Counted from the stretch's first letter, positions 15,959 to 25,847 are shown. The stretch: DNA of 64,000 bases from Desulfoscipio geothermicus (GCA_016841645.1 JAENYS010000011.1:32803-96802), one strand, 5' to 3'. Notes: a model not told the origin generated them from the letters alone. Made by a program: numbers and translations.

Positions 15959-18607
15959 TTATGGCACCTTTCTGACGTCATACCAATTGGGGCCCAGCTT
16001 TAAATCCACTACAAGCGGCACGTCCAGTTGCAGGGCGTTTTCCATGTATTCTTTTACCATGTTCTTTACTACGGGCAACTCCTCAGGGTGTGCGTCAAAA
16101 ATAAGTTCGTCGTGCACTTGTAAAATCATTTTTGTAGCCATGTGTTTGCTTTTTAATTCATTATATATTCTTACCATCGCCAGCTTAATTATGTCTGCAG
16201 CGCTGCCCTGAATGGGCGTATTAATGGCCGTGCGTTCGCCGAAGGCCCTGGTTACCCGGTTGTTGCTTAAAATGTCCGGCAGGTAGCGGCGGCGGTTAAG
16301 AAGGGTGGTGGTGTAACCTTTTTCGCGGCCTTCTTTAATTTTCCGGTCGATAAATTCTTTTACATCGGAATAACGCTCAAAATAACTGCGAATATATTTG
16401 CCGGCCTCGGCCCGGCTGACTTTGATATCCCGGGCTAGACCAAAATCGCTGATACCATACACAATACCGAAGTTTACCGCCTTTGCCCGGCTGCGCAGGT
16501 CCGGTGTCACCTGTTCTACAGGTACATTGAATACTTCGGATGCAGTGCGGGTATGGATATCCTGACCCTGTTTAAAGGCACTGACCAGGTTGGGATCCCC
16601 TGACATGTGCGCCAGTATGCGCAGCTCAATCTGGGAATAATCCGCCGCGAGAATCAGGTTACCCGGTTGGTGGGGGACAAATACCCGTCTTATTCTGCGC
16701 CCTTCTTCCATCCGTATGGGGATGTTCTGTAAATTAGGATTGGAGCTGGATAACCGGCCGGTTGCAGTCACATTTTGATGGAATGTAGTGTGAATTCTGC
16801 CACTGGTGGGATTAATCAGACCGAACAGGCCATCGATATAAGTTGATTTAAGTTTGGCCAGCTGGCGATAGGCTAAAATTTTATCTACGATAACGTGTGC
16901 AGGGGCCAACTCCTCCAACACCGAGGCATCGGTGGAGAAACCGGTTTTGGTTTTCTTAATCACCGGTAACCCCATTTTATTGAATAATATATCACCCAGT
17001 TGTTTAGGTGAATTAATATTAAATTCCACTCCGGCCAGCTGGTAGATTTCCTGGACCAAGCTGTCGATTTGCTGTCCTGCTTCTTCTGCCATGTTGCATA
17101 ATATTTGTGGATCAACGGCTATTCCTTCCATTTCCATATCCGCCAGTACTGTCACCAGTGGCAGTTCCACTTCATAATACAACCGGTCCATATCGGTGTC
17201 CACCAGTTTTTTATGCAGCAGATGCTTCAAGCGCCATAGTACATCCACGCGGGCTGCTGTAGCAGCTTCGCCCGTTGTGGGCAAAACCAGCTGCAAATAT
17301 TGCAGGGCTAGATCAGCTATTGTATTTTGGGAAAGGCTGGGGTTAAGCAGGTAATCGGCCACTTGAATGTCAAACCCGAGATCCTGCAGTGTGCGATTGT
17401 GGCGGTGCAGCAACCAGAGGACATCCTTACCGTCGGCGCAAATTATTTTTATTTGCGGATCATCGCAAATAGCTGCTATCGTGTCCAACGCCCCGGTTTG
17501 TTCTTGTGGTAACAGGTAGATAGTGTCGCCACCGGTGGTGGCGAGGACCGCATGGTTAATGCCGGCTTCCCGGCTGCCTGCAAGTTCCAGAATAGCCATA
17601 CCGGATTTAATGGCATTGTTCCTTATTTGCAGCAGTTCATCTTCTGATGCCACCCGTTGATACTCTACACAGTAAGTACCCAACTGATCCTGCTCACCGG
17701 CGACTTGGCCTGGCAGCCCGCTTTTTTTATCGTCCCCGTATGCCTTGTTAATAATGTTATGGACAAGAGTTTTAAACTCCAGTTTGCTGAATATATCCAA
17801 GAGTGCCGGGTAATCCGGTCCCGGCCAAATAAATTGTTTTACTTCTATATTTAGCGGCACCTGGCGGTCAATGGTGGCCAATCTTTTGGATAACAGGGCC
17901 AGGTCCTTGTTTTCCATTAACTTGTTCCGCCAGCGGGGGGGTAGCTTTTCAATGTCTGCGATTACATCCTCCAGGGTACCGTGTTCCTGGATTAGCTTCA
18001 GCGCTGTTTTTTCACCGATTCCCGGTACACCTGGGATATTGTCGGAAGCGTCCCCCATCAGTCCTTTGATATCAATAATTTGTGCCGGGCTTACTCCGAA
18101 GCGGTCCCAGACCCTTCCTTCATCGTATTCTTCCATTTCAGTAATGCCCTTCTTAGTAAGCAGTACGCGCACACGGGGGGAAACCAATTGCAGGGCGTCA
18201 CGGTCGCCGGTAAGTACAACCGAATCTATATCGCCGGCCTCTGCTACACTGGTGATGGTGCCGATTATATCATCAGCCTCATAGTTCTCAAGTTCCAGTG
18301 TGCAGATGCGCATATGGCGCAGCACCTCTTTGAGCAGAGGAAACTGAGGCCGTAGCTCGGGCGGGGTGGCCTTGCGGGTTGCCTTATAATCTGCGTAGCT
18401 TGCATGCCTGAAGGTGACTTTGCCTTTATCAAAGGCCACAGCAGCGTAATTTGGCTCTAATTTTTGCAGCACTTTAAATAGCATATTGGTAAAACCATAC
18501 ACTGCGTTGGTAATTGTACCATCGCTGGTGGATAGCTGGGGAATGGCATGAAAAGCCCGGTGAGCCAGACTGTTACCATCTATGACAAGGAATTTATTTG
18601 AGGACAT
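15959..18607 (-). CDS. polA: DNA polymerase I
   Basis: 882 residues. It fills gaps in repair and removes Okazaki primers. The N-terminal 5' nuclease (1-290) has VIDGNSLAHRAFHA, the metal-site Asp cluster ENYEADDIIG and LTGDRDALQL, and an H3TH loop. The central 3'-5' exonuclease-like domain (about 310-490) lacks the DxE motif (reads MAILELAG), so proofreading is probably lost as in Bacillus. The polymerase domain has motif A DYSQIELRILAHM, motif B RSRAKAVNFGIVYG and motif C QVHDELIF. AAAGGTAGGTG precedes the ATG. First gene of the polA-mutM-coaE-slt cluster. Confidence 0.97.
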   Translation of the reverse strand: MSSNKFLVIDGNSLAHRAFHAIPQLSTSDGTITNAVYGFTNMLFKVLQKLEPNYAAVAFDKGKVTFRHASYADYKATRKATPPELRPQFPLLKEVLRHMRICTLELENYEADDIIGTITSVAEAGDIDSVVLTGDRDALQLVSPRVRVLLTKKGITEMEEYDEGRVWDRFGVSPAQIIDIKGLMGDASDNIPGVPGIGEKTALKLIQEHGTLEDVIADIEKLPPRWRNKLMENKDLALLSKRLATIDRQVPLNIEVKQFIWPGPDYPALLDIFSKLEFKTLVHNIINKAYGDDKKSGLPGQVAGEQDQLGTYCVEYQRVASEDELLQIRNNAIKSGMAILELAGSREAGINHAVLATTGGDTIYLLPQEQTGALDTIAAICDDPQIKIICADGKDVLWLLHRHNRTLQDLGFDIQVADYLLNPSLSQNTIADLALQYLQLVLPTTGEAATAARVDVLWRLKHLLHKKLVDTDMDRLYYEVELPLVTVLADMEMEGIAVDPQILCNMAEEAGQQIDSLVQEIYQLAGVEFNINSPKQLGDILFNKMGLPVIKKTKTGFSTDASVLEELAPAHVIVDKILAYRQLAKLKSTYIDGLFGLINPTSGRIHTTFHQNVTATGRLSSSNPNLQNIPIRMEEGRRIRRVFVPHQPGNLILAADYSQIELRILAHMSGDPNLVSAFKQGQDIHTRTASEVFNVPVEQVTPDLRSRAKAVNFGIVYGISDFGLARDIKVSRAEAGKYIRSYFERYSDVKEFIDRKIKEGREKGYTTTLLNRRRYLPDILSNNRVTRAFGERTAINTPIQGSAADIIKLAMVRIYNELKSKHMATKMILQVHDELIFDAHPEELPVVKNMVKEYMENALQLDVPLVVDLKLGPNWYDVRKVP

Positions 18608-18828
18608 ACGGCACCTACCTTTAGTCTATGTACTCCTTTTAATCAGTATTTTCACCGGTACGGCACAAAATACCTGCTTGATAAGCTTGTTATGCATTTA
18701 GTATTTGTGTAAACAATTTTTTTGGCGGCAGGAATTTTAGTTCAGCGGGAGAAGTATTTTAAACTATAGATGATTGGTGACGGCGGCGAAATCTGGCCAA
18801 GGCTGTCACCAGGGAGGTAGGTCAATAA

Positions 18829-20292
18829 ATGGCCAAGCGGTTTTTTTTGATTTCGGCATGTGCAATTTTGGTCATGTTTAGCTGGTTTGCGCCGGCCCGA
18901 GCTGCTGATAATACTAATGATTTGCATAATGGGGCCGCTTTGGTAGTCGAAATAATGGATTTGATGTATAAGTACCACCTGAGCAATCCTGATGCTACTG
19001 TTTTAACAGAGGGGGCAATTCAAGGTTTGCTGGACAGCTTGGAGGATCCTTATGTCGATTATTTCAGCAATGAGGAATTAAAAGGATTTACTGATTCGTT
19101 AAATGGTGATCTGGTAGGGGTGGGTATTGAGGTAATAGCCGGTGAACAGTATCCCTATGTATTTAATGTAGTACCTGGTGCCCCTGCTGAGCAGAGTGGT
19201 ATAAAAGCTGGTGACGTCATAATAGCTGTGGACGGGCAGAGTATCGCCGGCTGGTCATTGGACAAAGTGGTTAGTAATATACGCGGCATCATTGGTTCCA
19301 AGGTGGTTTTAACGATTCAACGAGAGGATGATGTCTTGGAGATTAGCCTTAAGCGGGCTGATATTCATGTGCCTTCTGTGAACCATGAGATGCTGGCCTC
19401 AGAAACGGGTTATATTCATTTAACTTCTTTTGGTTCCAGCACCAGCCAGGAATTTGGCGATGCTATGAACAGTCTGAAATCTGCCGGTATGGAAAGCCTG
19501 ATTATTGATTTGCGTAATAACGGCGGCGGTTATTTGGATGCGGCGGTGGATATACTGGGGAATTTTTTTGCGGAAGATACACTGGTGGCCAGCATTTTGG
19601 ACGGACAGGGCAAGCGGGAGGAGATACGAACGCTGAATAAGACCACTGCAGACGCCCCGCAAATGATAATTATAGTCAATGAATTTAGTGCCAGTGCTTC
19701 GGAGTTGCTGGCCGGCGCGCTGCAGGATTATAAAATAGCTGCTCTGGTAGGCAATGTAACTTATGGTAAGGGTGTTGTGCAAACTATTATACCTCTTAGC
19801 TCCGGAGGTGCTCTTAAATTGACGATATCTAAATATCTGACCCCGATGGGGCGTGATATTGATAAGGTTGGTTTAATTCCGGATCATTACGTGCTTGATC
19901 AGGAATTGCAGAGGGAAGTGGCCTGGCAAATATTGCATCCAGAGGATTCACCGGATTTAACTTTGGATCTTGGTGCGGGTCGGGCGGTATTAAACGGTCG
20001 GGCATTGGAGAATGCCTTAGATATTGAAAAAAAAGATAGTGCGTACTCACTGCCCTTACGCCAGGTCCTGGAAGCTATGCTTTACCAGGTATTTTGGCAG
20101 GACGGTGTGATTAAAGTATTTTCAGGTCAGGAGGAAGTCTGTAGTATCAAACCATCAGTGGGTGGTCCTGGTGACCTGTCAGGTGTATTTGTAAAAGATG
20201 GAGTTAGTTATTTATCTGAGAATATTTTAAGGCAATTGAATATTGATATAAGAAAAGAAAAAAATAAAATCACTTTGACTAGGTTAAGATAA
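18829..20292 (+). CDS. S41 C-terminal processing peptidase (PDZ-containing, secreted) with stalk-like C-terminus
   Basis: 487 residues. A signal peptide or anchor (RFFLISACAILVMFSWF) leads to an N-terminal helical region, a PDZ domain (about 92-170, AEQSGIKAGDVIIAVDGQSI) and the S41 catalytic domain (about 190-370). Ser289 in NEFSASASELLAGAL, Lys314 in TYGKG and Gln318 form the Ser-Lys-Gln catalytic set at the expected spacing. The last 100 residues (GRAVLNGRALENALDIEKKD onward) resemble a Cu_amine_oxidN1 stalk domain, an addition seen in clostridial homologs. Substrate unknown; CtpB-type homologs act in sporulation signalling. GGGAGG precedes the ATG. Confidence 0.9.
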   Translation: MAKRFFLISACAILVMFSWFAPARAADNTNDLHNGAALVVEIMDLMYKYHLSNPDATVLTEGAIQGLLDSLEDPYVDYFSNEELKGFTDSLNGDLVGVGIEVIAGEQYPYVFNVVPGAPAEQSGIKAGDVIIAVDGQSIAGWSLDKVVSNIRGIIGSKVVLTIQREDDVLEISLKRADIHVPSVNHEMLASETGYIHLTSFGSSTSQEFGDAMNSLKSAGMESLIIDLRNNGGGYLDAAVDILGNFFAEDTLVASILDGQGKREEIRTLNKTTADAPQMIIIVNEFSASASELLAGALQDYKIAALVGNVTYGKGVVQTIIPLSSGGALKLTISKYLTPMGRDIDKVGLIPDHYVLDQELQREVAWQILHPEDSPDLTLDLGAGRAVLNGRALENALDIEKKDSAYSLPLRQVLEAMLYQVFWQDGVIKVFSGQEEVCSIKPSVGGPGDLSGVFVKDGVSYLSENILRQLNIDIRKEKNKITLTRLR

Positions 20293-20337
20293 TTATGGTT
20301 TTTGGTTTAAAAAGATCTTTTCAGGGAGGTGCTTTGG

Positions 20338-21702
20338 ATGCCGGGTAAACAGTGTTTGAGCGGTAACGGGAAAAAAACTGGCTCGGGCAATACAAAAAAG
20401 GAAAATGTGATAGATATAAGCAAATACCGCTGGTGGCGTACAGGGCAGCATCTCCGTTCAAAGCTGGCTGAATTTGCTGACCATGAAATGCTTACGGATG
20501 AAGTCGGTATAGCCAGGGAGCGATACTTCAGTGTTATAGATCCTGATTTGGCGGATTATGAAGACGAATTTTTAATGGAACGCTTTTTTGAATGGTTCAT
20601 ATTTGATTATCGGATTCGCGGTCGGACATTACTGGAGTACGTTACGATGGCCGGGAATTTTACCGGTGAAGAAACAGAGCTGCTTAAAAAGTGGGGAAAA
20701 ACCAGAAGCTCAATATATCAGGTGACCCGCGTAAGTGACGATGGGGCCGTAACTTTAATGGATTTGCTAAAAGGCGGTGAAGTGATGGTTGCTGACCCGG
20801 ACATTGTACAAGAACTGACACCGGGACAGCTTTTATTCATTAGGATTTTACCGGTAGGTGATGAATATGAATTTTCTACCGGTGGTTTAATTTTACCGTC
20901 ATATAGCAAAGATTTCATTATCAGTCGTGTTAATCTAGATGCCGAGTTATTCTGGAACAAAAATGGCAGACGCAGCAAATGGGATGTTTATCTAATGCGC
21001 AGGTCACATATTATTAATGCATTGGTTATGGAAACTGCGTCAATTGTGTGGGACCTTGAGGAAAAATATGATAAGGAATTAGGCGAAGAAGTTAGCAATT
21101 CGGGGGATGCTTCGCCTCAATTAGCCCAGCAGGCAACTAATGTTTTTTTAGATTATTTTTACGAACGCTGGATCAATGAGCCAATGGATATTTTACAGGG
21201 GCAAACACCTTTGGAGGCTTCCCGTACTACGACCGGGCGGAGTAAACTGCAAACATTGCTGCTGGAATTGTTTAAAATGGAAAAGAAGCGAGCTAAAAAA
21301 GGCGAGCCTTCTTACGATTTATCCAAGGTTTACCAAAAACTAAATCTTCCATTAGAAAAAGGTATTGAGGATTTTAAGCCTACTGCAGAAGTTGGGCACG
21401 GTTATGCCGAGGTTACTAAATTGATTAGAGATGGTTTGACGGAAATGGGGTACCCGTCCCAGCAAGTCAATGTAGCGGAAAAAATGTGGTGGGATTACAG
21501 CAAAATGGTCTCTCCGACTTTCAAAAAACCGGAAACTTGGGCGGCGGCAGTGATTTATGCCGTTACTAGGAGCACTGGCAACAAGTTAATTAATCAAAAT
21601 ACCCTGGCTAATAAATATAATATATCAGCCGCAACAATTTCCAATAACTATAGGAATATGTGCCGCACCCTGCAAATAAATAAGAACGGGGAGCAGTGTT
21701 AG
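20338..21702 (+). CDS. Conserved protein of unknown function with C-terminal helical HTH-like domain
   Basis: 454 residues, start ATG at 20338, 8 nt after GGGAGG. It is soluble, with no signal peptide or membrane helix. The first 230 residues are acidic and rich in aromatics (EDEFLMERFFEWFIFDYRIR), with a central beta region. The segment INEPMDILQGQTPLEASRTT is of the kind found near SEC-C-type proteins. The last 60 residues (WAAAVIYAVTRSTGNK, then NQNTLANKYNISAATISNNY) resemble a TFIIB-cyclin-like or DUF6398-like helical module with an HTH. It may bind nucleic acid, by inference. It follows the S41 protease by 45 nt. Confidence 0.6.
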   Translation: MPGKQCLSGNGKKTGSGNTKKENVIDISKYRWWRTGQHLRSKLAEFADHEMLTDEVGIARERYFSVIDPDLADYEDEFLMERFFEWFIFDYRIRGRTLLEYVTMAGNFTGEETELLKKWGKTRSSIYQVTRVSDDGAVTLMDLLKGGEVMVADPDIVQELTPGQLLFIRILPVGDEYEFSTGGLILPSYSKDFIISRVNLDAELFWNKNGRRSKWDVYLMRRSHIINALVMETASIVWDLEEKYDKELGEEVSNSGDASPQLAQQATNVFLDYFYERWINEPMDILQGQTPLEASRTTTGRSKLQTLLLELFKMEKKRAKKGEPSYDLSKVYQKLNLPLEKGIEDFKPTAEVGHGYAEVTKLIRDGLTEMGYPSQQVNVAEKMWWDYSKMVSPTFKKPETWAAAVIYAVTRSTGNKLINQNTLANKYNISAATISNNYRNMCRTLQINKNGEQC

Positions 21703-21729
21703 TTGGATTATTTCTGTATGTTTGTATAA

Positions 21730-22365
21730 ATGTTTGGGGGTGCCGTAAATCTGGAGTTTATAAATGTAGTACTGGAGTTTTTAGCACATCAGGTGACCAC
21801 GTTTATAGCTTCGCTGGGTTACTTGGGTATTGCCTTGGGCATGGCTATTGAAAGCGCAAATGTTCCTTTACCCAGTGAAATTATATTGCCCTTTGGCGGT
21901 TATTTGGTTTCCACCGGTCAACTTGATTTTTTTTGGGCTGCCATGGCGGGAACATTGGGCGGGCTTGGGGGGTCGATTGTTTCTTACTACATCGGCTACT
22001 GGGGCGGAAGACCTTTTTTGCTTAAATACGGACGCTATATAGGCTTTTCGCAGAAACACTTCAACCAGGCTGAGGCATGGTTTTTGCGTTATGGTGAGGC
22101 CACAGTATTTTTTGCCCGGTTAATGCCGGTGGTGCGAACCTTTATTTCTCTGCCGGCCGGCATTTCGGGAATGAATTTTTTCAAGTTTGTATTTTATTCA
22201 TTTATCGGCTCGCTGCCTTGGTGCTTTCTTCTTACCTACCTGGGCGTTAAACTGGGTGAAAATTGGATGGCGCTGAAACCCTGGTTTCACCGTTTTGATT
22301 TTTTAATAGTGGCTGTTATAATTGGTGGTTTATTGTGGTGGCTGGTAAGAAGGCATCGCCGTTAA
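21730..22365 (+). CDS. DedA family membrane protein
   Basis: 211 residues with five to six membrane segments and the DedA/SNARE-associated signatures: IESANVPLPSEIILPFGGYL (Glu in the first re-entrant loop), GGSIVSYYIGYWGGR and FFARLMPVVRTFISLPAGIS (the conserved Arg pair). DedA proteins act as lipid carriers or flippases, including undecaprenyl-phosphate and phosphatidylethanolamine recycling. The ATG at 21730 lacks a clear ribosome site; GGGGGTG at 21736 could instead serve a CTG at 21751. The gene follows the preceding one by 27 nt, and a strong terminator ends the unit. Confidence 0.9.
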   Translation: MFGGAVNLEFINVVLEFLAHQVTTFIASLGYLGIALGMAIESANVPLPSEIILPFGGYLVSTGQLDFFWAAMAGTLGGLGGSIVSYYIGYWGGRPFLLKYGRYIGFSQKHFNQAEAWFLRYGEATVFFARLMPVVRTFISLPAGISGMNFFKFVFYSFIGSLPWCFLLTYLGVKLGENWMALKPWFHRFDFLIVAVIIGGLLWWLVRRHRR

Positions 22366-22382
22366 AAGAACTGTAAACCATG

Positions 22383-22423
22383 AAATGCGAAGGGAAACGT
22401 AGACTTTTCCCTTCGCATTTTTT
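22383..22423. terminator. Strong terminator after dedA
   Basis: AATGCGAAGGGAAA pairs with TTTTCCCTTCGCATT over about 14 bp with a 7-nt loop, followed by TTTTATT. It also lies 25 nt past the convergent pdaB stop and may act both ways. Confidence 0.9.
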
Positions 22424-22447
22424 ATTGTCATTCGTCCCATAATAACT

Positions 22448-23200
22448 CTAGTCTACCACGCCAGGCCCGAGTTTTAGTAATTCACCGACGGTTACCAGAC
22501 TGTAACCTTTTTCGAGCAACCCGTCAATTACAGCCGGCAGCGCAGCCGGTGTGCGGTCACAGGTGTCACTGGCGTGCATTAATATAATGGCACCGGGGTG
22601 GGCTTTTTCCAATACCCTACTGGTGATTTGCTCCACGGATTTATCTTTTTGCCAATCAAGGGAATCATCACTCCACTTGATTGATTTATAACCTAAATCA
22701 GCAATGGTTTGGCGGACCATGTCGTTCCAGTCTCCGTTGGGGGTGCGGATAAGGTTGGGTTCGACGCCGGTTACTTCTTTAATATTTTTATGGGCGGTCA
22801 TGACTTCATTTTTAATCCATTGCGGGTCATGTTCGCTGTAGTTAACATGTTGATTGCCATGACTTGCAATTTCATGTCCTTCAGCTACAATCCTTTTGGG
22901 AAACTCCGAGTGTTGTTTTACCCAGGGACCACTAAGGAAAAAGGTTGATTTAACATTCTTTTCTTTTAAGACGTTCAGTACTGGCCCCGGTACCTGGGTG
23001 CCCCAGCTGATATCGAAGGTTAGTGCCACAACCTTTTTATCAGTCTGTACTTTGTAAATTTCATAGGGTTGGGGTTCTCCATCAACGGCTATAGTGTTAT
23101 GTCGCAGCATGACCATAAAAAGACCGGCTGTGACAATTAACAGTGCGCCAAGTAAGAAGTTCCGTTTAATCCTTTGCAGGTTTAGCAGGTAAATACGCAC
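22448..23200 (-). CDS. pdaB: Sporulation polysaccharide deacetylase PdaB
   Basis: About 250 residues. GTG at 23200, 8 nt after GAGGTG, is preferred over an upstream Met at 23329. A membrane anchor (NFLLGALLIVTAGLFMVML) precedes a NodB-homology deacetylase domain: motif 1 VALTFDISWG, motif 2 SHGNQHVNYS, RTPNGDWND and motif 5 IILMHASDTCDRTPAAL. The FDISWG variant is diagnostic for PdaB, which is needed to maintain spores late in sporulation. It deacetylates peptidoglycan or related sugar polymers outside the membrane. Convergent with dedA. Confidence 0.92.
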   Translation of the reverse strand: MRIYLLNLQRIKRNFLLGALLIVTAGLFMVMLRHNTIAVDGEPQPYEIYKVQTDKKVVALTFDISWGTQVPGPVLNVLKEKNVKSTFFLSGPWVKQHSEFPKRIVAEGHEIASHGNQHVNYSEHDPQWIKNEVMTAHKNIKEVTGVEPNLIRTPNGDWNDMVRQTIADLGYKSIKWSDDSLDWQKDKSVEQITSRVLEKAHPGAIILMHASDTCDRTPAALPAVIDGLLEKGYSLVTVGELLKLGPGVVD

Positions 23201-23490
23201 ATCTTTCACCTCTTTTGTAAGATTTAAGTTATTAATCCGATAGCTAACCGCCGCTAATACCTCCGCTTCCCATAAGGAAAGAGGACACACCTGCTGAAAT
23301 TTGGGTATTTCTTTACTCACTTCGGGCACGAGAACGGCGCTAAGCTCCTGGATAATTAAATTCTGAGATTCGGATGGGGATAAACTCCATCTGAATTAAG
23401 AATTTATAATATGGTATTTCCAGTTAAAGGCCCTTATGTTAAAATTTTTTAAGTTTTTTAATGAAAATAATACCATAGGCGGTGTTATAA

Positions 23491-24636
23491 TTGTTAACAA
23501 AAAAAATATTGAAAATTTGCTTGGCGCTTGTTTATTTCATGCTTTTTTACAGCTATATTGCGGTACCTGCCGTGCCGGCTGAGGCTAATCAGCTCAACAT
23601 AAATGCCCGGGCCGCCATTTTGATGGATGCTGAAACCGGCCAGGTTTATTTCGCCAAAGATGCCGATAAGAGCCGGTCCCCGGCTAGTTTGACTAAGCTA
23701 ATGACCGCTATTCTGGCCTTGGAAAACGGTAAGCTGGATGATGTGGTTACTGTTACTGAGCGGGCCGCTTCTGTGTATGTGGGTTCCACTATAGGTTTGC
23801 AAAAGGGTAACCGCATGACTCTGGAAAATTTATTAAAGGCAGCGCTGGTTACTTCGGCAAATGATTCTACGGTAGCCATAGCCGAACATGTCGGGGGCAG
23901 CCATGAAAGCTTTGTTTACCAGATGAATAGAAAGGCTATATTACTTGGTGCAAAGGACACCAGGTTTGACAATACCAATGGCTATTTTGATCCGCATCAC
24001 TATTCTACTGCTTATGATTTGGGTTTAATTACCCGCTACGCGCTACAGAAACCATATATTAATAAACTGGTTTCCACCAGGGAAACCTTGGTCAGTTGGG
24101 TCGAGCCGAAAAAGGAAAGGGAAGTCAATAACACCAACCGGCTGTTACGTGAAGACGAAGTGGAGGGTATAGACGGGGTTAAAACTGGAAGTACGGCCCG
24201 GGCTGGTAATTGCCTGATCGCTTCCGCTACTCGGGGGGACAAGCGGTTAATTGCGGTGGTTTTACATGCCGGCAACCGGTACCGGGAAGCCGCTAAATTG
24301 CTGGAATACGGTTTTTCAGAAGTGCATCCGGTGACCATTTGCCCGGCCGGTAGGGAAATGGCCAAAATACGAGTTAAAGGCGGTGTTCATGAAACCGTGC
24401 CCTTAACTGTAGCGGAACCGGTACGAGTTGAGATGGCCAGGGACCAGCAGCTCAATATTAAGTTGAATACATCAATGTATGGCGAACCCGCTGCGCCGGT
24501 GCGCGAGGGACAGGTGCTTGGTCATGCTGTATTTACAATAGACCGCTATCAAATGATAAAAGTGCCTCTGGTGGCGGTCCGGGATGAGCCCCCGGTATCT
24601 TTATTGGATCGCATGATGTACTGGTTTTCGAAGTGA
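23491..24636 (+). CDS. D-alanyl-D-alanine carboxypeptidase, DacF/DacB type (PBP5 family)
   Basis: 381 residues from TTG 23491. A signal peptide (ICLALVYFMLFYSYIAVPAV) exports an S11 peptidase with SxxK at S66-K69 (SLTK), SxN at S122-N124 (SAN) and KTG at 231-233. The C-terminal beta domain (about 280-350) and a final amphipathic helix (VSLLDRMMYWFSK) would hold it on the membrane face. It trims D-Ala from stem peptides; DacF-like members regulate spore cortex cross-linking. Placement next to pdaB supports a sporulation role, by inference. Confidence 0.93.
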   Translation: MLTKKILKICLALVYFMLFYSYIAVPAVPAEANQLNINARAAILMDAETGQVYFAKDADKSRSPASLTKLMTAILALENGKLDDVVTVTERAASVYVGSTIGLQKGNRMTLENLLKAALVTSANDSTVAIAEHVGGSHESFVYQMNRKAILLGAKDTRFDNTNGYFDPHHYSTAYDLGLITRYALQKPYINKLVSTRETLVSWVEPKKEREVNNTNRLLREDEVEGIDGVKTGSTARAGNCLIASATRGDKRLIAVVLHAGNRYREAAKLLEYGFSEVHPVTICPAGREMAKIRVKGGVHETVPLTVAEPVRVEMARDQQLNIKLNTSMYGEPAAPVREGQVLGHAVFTIDRYQMIKVPLVAVRDEPPVSLLDRMMYWFSK

Positions 24637-24660
24637 AATCTGTAATGGGGAGGGAATTAA

Positions 24661-25671
24661 ATGCAGTACAGGCAACTGGGCCGTACGGGTCTTAATGTAT
24701 CGGTGATTGGCTTTGGGGGGATTCCCATTCAACGGATATCCGTCATTGAGGCTGCGACCATTGTGCAAAATGCTTTGAACAAGGGCATTAATTTTTTTGA
24801 TACTGCCCGGAGCTATACCGACAGTGAGGAGAAACTTGGCAAGGCGTTAAAAAACAACCGGTCAAAAGTAATCATTGCTACTAAGTCAATGGCCCGGACC
24901 AAAGAGGATATGGCCACGGATATTAAAAATAGCCTGGCTACGATGGGCGTAGATTATATTGACCTTTACCAGTTGCATAACGTTAAAAGCCAGGAGACAC
25001 TGGAACAAGTATTTAGACCGGACGGTGCTTTGGCTGCTTTAAAGGAAGCCCAAAAAGCAGGGGTCGTCAAGCATATTGGTATTACCGGGCATATTAAGAG
25101 TTATTTGCTGGAAGCTCTAAAGACAGGTGAGCTGGAAACTATTCAATTTCCTTTTAATGCGGTGGAAACGAGCGGGGCGCAGGAGTTGTTGGACCAGGCG
25201 GCGCAAACGGGCACCGGTATTATTATTATGAAACCGCTGGCCGGAGGGGCTATCAGAAACACCAACCTGGCGCTGCGCTTTATCCTGGAACGCAACGTAT
25301 CTACGGTAATCCCCGGAATGGATTCAGTTGCCCAGGTGGAAGAAAATATTTTTGCCGGACAGGAGGTGCTCCCCCTATCTGCCGGTGAAAAAAGTGTACT
25401 GGAGGAGGAAGCTGGCAGATTGGGTGCTGCTTTTTGCAGGCGATGTGAATATTGCCAGCCCTGCCCACAGGGTATTGATATACCAATGGTTTTTTTGCTT
25501 GACGGTTATTATACAAGATATGATTTAAAGGACTGGGCCAGGGAACGTTACCGGGGCTTGTCGACAAGATCGGATGCCTGTGTGGAGTGCGGCGCATGCG
25601 AGGAAAAATGCCCCTATAGCCTTCCCATACGTCGCATGCTTGCTGAATCGTCAGTGAGGTTGAGAGGATAG
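24661..25671 (+). CDS. Aldo/keto reductase with C-terminal 2x[4Fe-4S] domain
   Basis: 336 residues. The AKR barrel begins MQYRQLGRTGLNVSVIGFGG and has the catalytic Asp/Tyr region FFDTARSYTDSEEKLGKAL, Lys in VIIATKSMA and His in YQLHNV. After residue 250 a ferredoxin-like tail gives CRRCEYCQPCP and CVECGACEEKCPYSLPI, eight Cys for two clusters. This fused class is common in anaerobes and probably passes electrons from ferredoxin to an unknown carbonyl substrate. GGGAGGG lies 8 nt before the ATG. It follows dacF by 24 nt. Confidence 0.93.
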   Translation: MQYRQLGRTGLNVSVIGFGGIPIQRISVIEAATIVQNALNKGINFFDTARSYTDSEEKLGKALKNNRSKVIIATKSMARTKEDMATDIKNSLATMGVDYIDLYQLHNVKSQETLEQVFRPDGALAALKEAQKAGVVKHIGITGHIKSYLLEALKTGELETIQFPFNAVETSGAQELLDQAAQTGTGIIIMKPLAGGAIRNTNLALRFILERNVSTVIPGMDSVAQVEENIFAGQEVLPLSAGEKSVLEEEAGRLGAAFCRRCEYCQPCPQGIDIPMVFLLDGYYTRYDLKDWARERYRGLSTRSDACVECGACEEKCPYSLPIRRMLAESSVRLRG

Positions 25672-25681
25672 TATTTTCTCC

Positions 25682-25710
25682 TTGACATTTACCCCGCTAT
25701 ACGGCATAAT
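25682..25710 (+). promoter_or_regulatory. Promoter of tRNA-Val
   Basis: TTGACA (25682-25687) and CATAAT (25705-25710) with 17-nt spacing, 12 nt before the tRNA 5' end. Confidence 0.85.
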
Positions 25711-25722
25711 AATTGTTGCAGC

Positions 25723-25797
25723 GGGTGCATAGCTCAGGGGGAGAGCACTTCCTTGACGCGGAAGGGGTCGTAGGTTCAATTCCTACTGCACCCACCA
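25723..25797 (+). tRNA. tRNA-Val, anticodon GAC
   Basis: Acceptor GGGTGCA pairs with TGCACCC; discriminator A and CCA are encoded. The D arm is GCTC-GAGC, the anticodon stem CTTCC/GGAAG holds loop TTGACGC (anticodon GAC), and the T arm is GTAGG-TTCAATT-CCTAC. Total 75 nt with CCA. Confidence 0.96.
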
Positions 25798-25804
25798 CAG
25801 AAGC

Positions 25805-25847
25805 AAAGGGGTTCAAGTTATTACAGTAACTTGAACCCCTTTTTTTA
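25805..25847 (+). terminator. Terminator after tRNA-Val
   Basis: AAAGGGGTTCAAGTTA pairs with TAACTTGAACCCCTTT over 16 bp, followed by TTTT. Confidence 0.92.
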
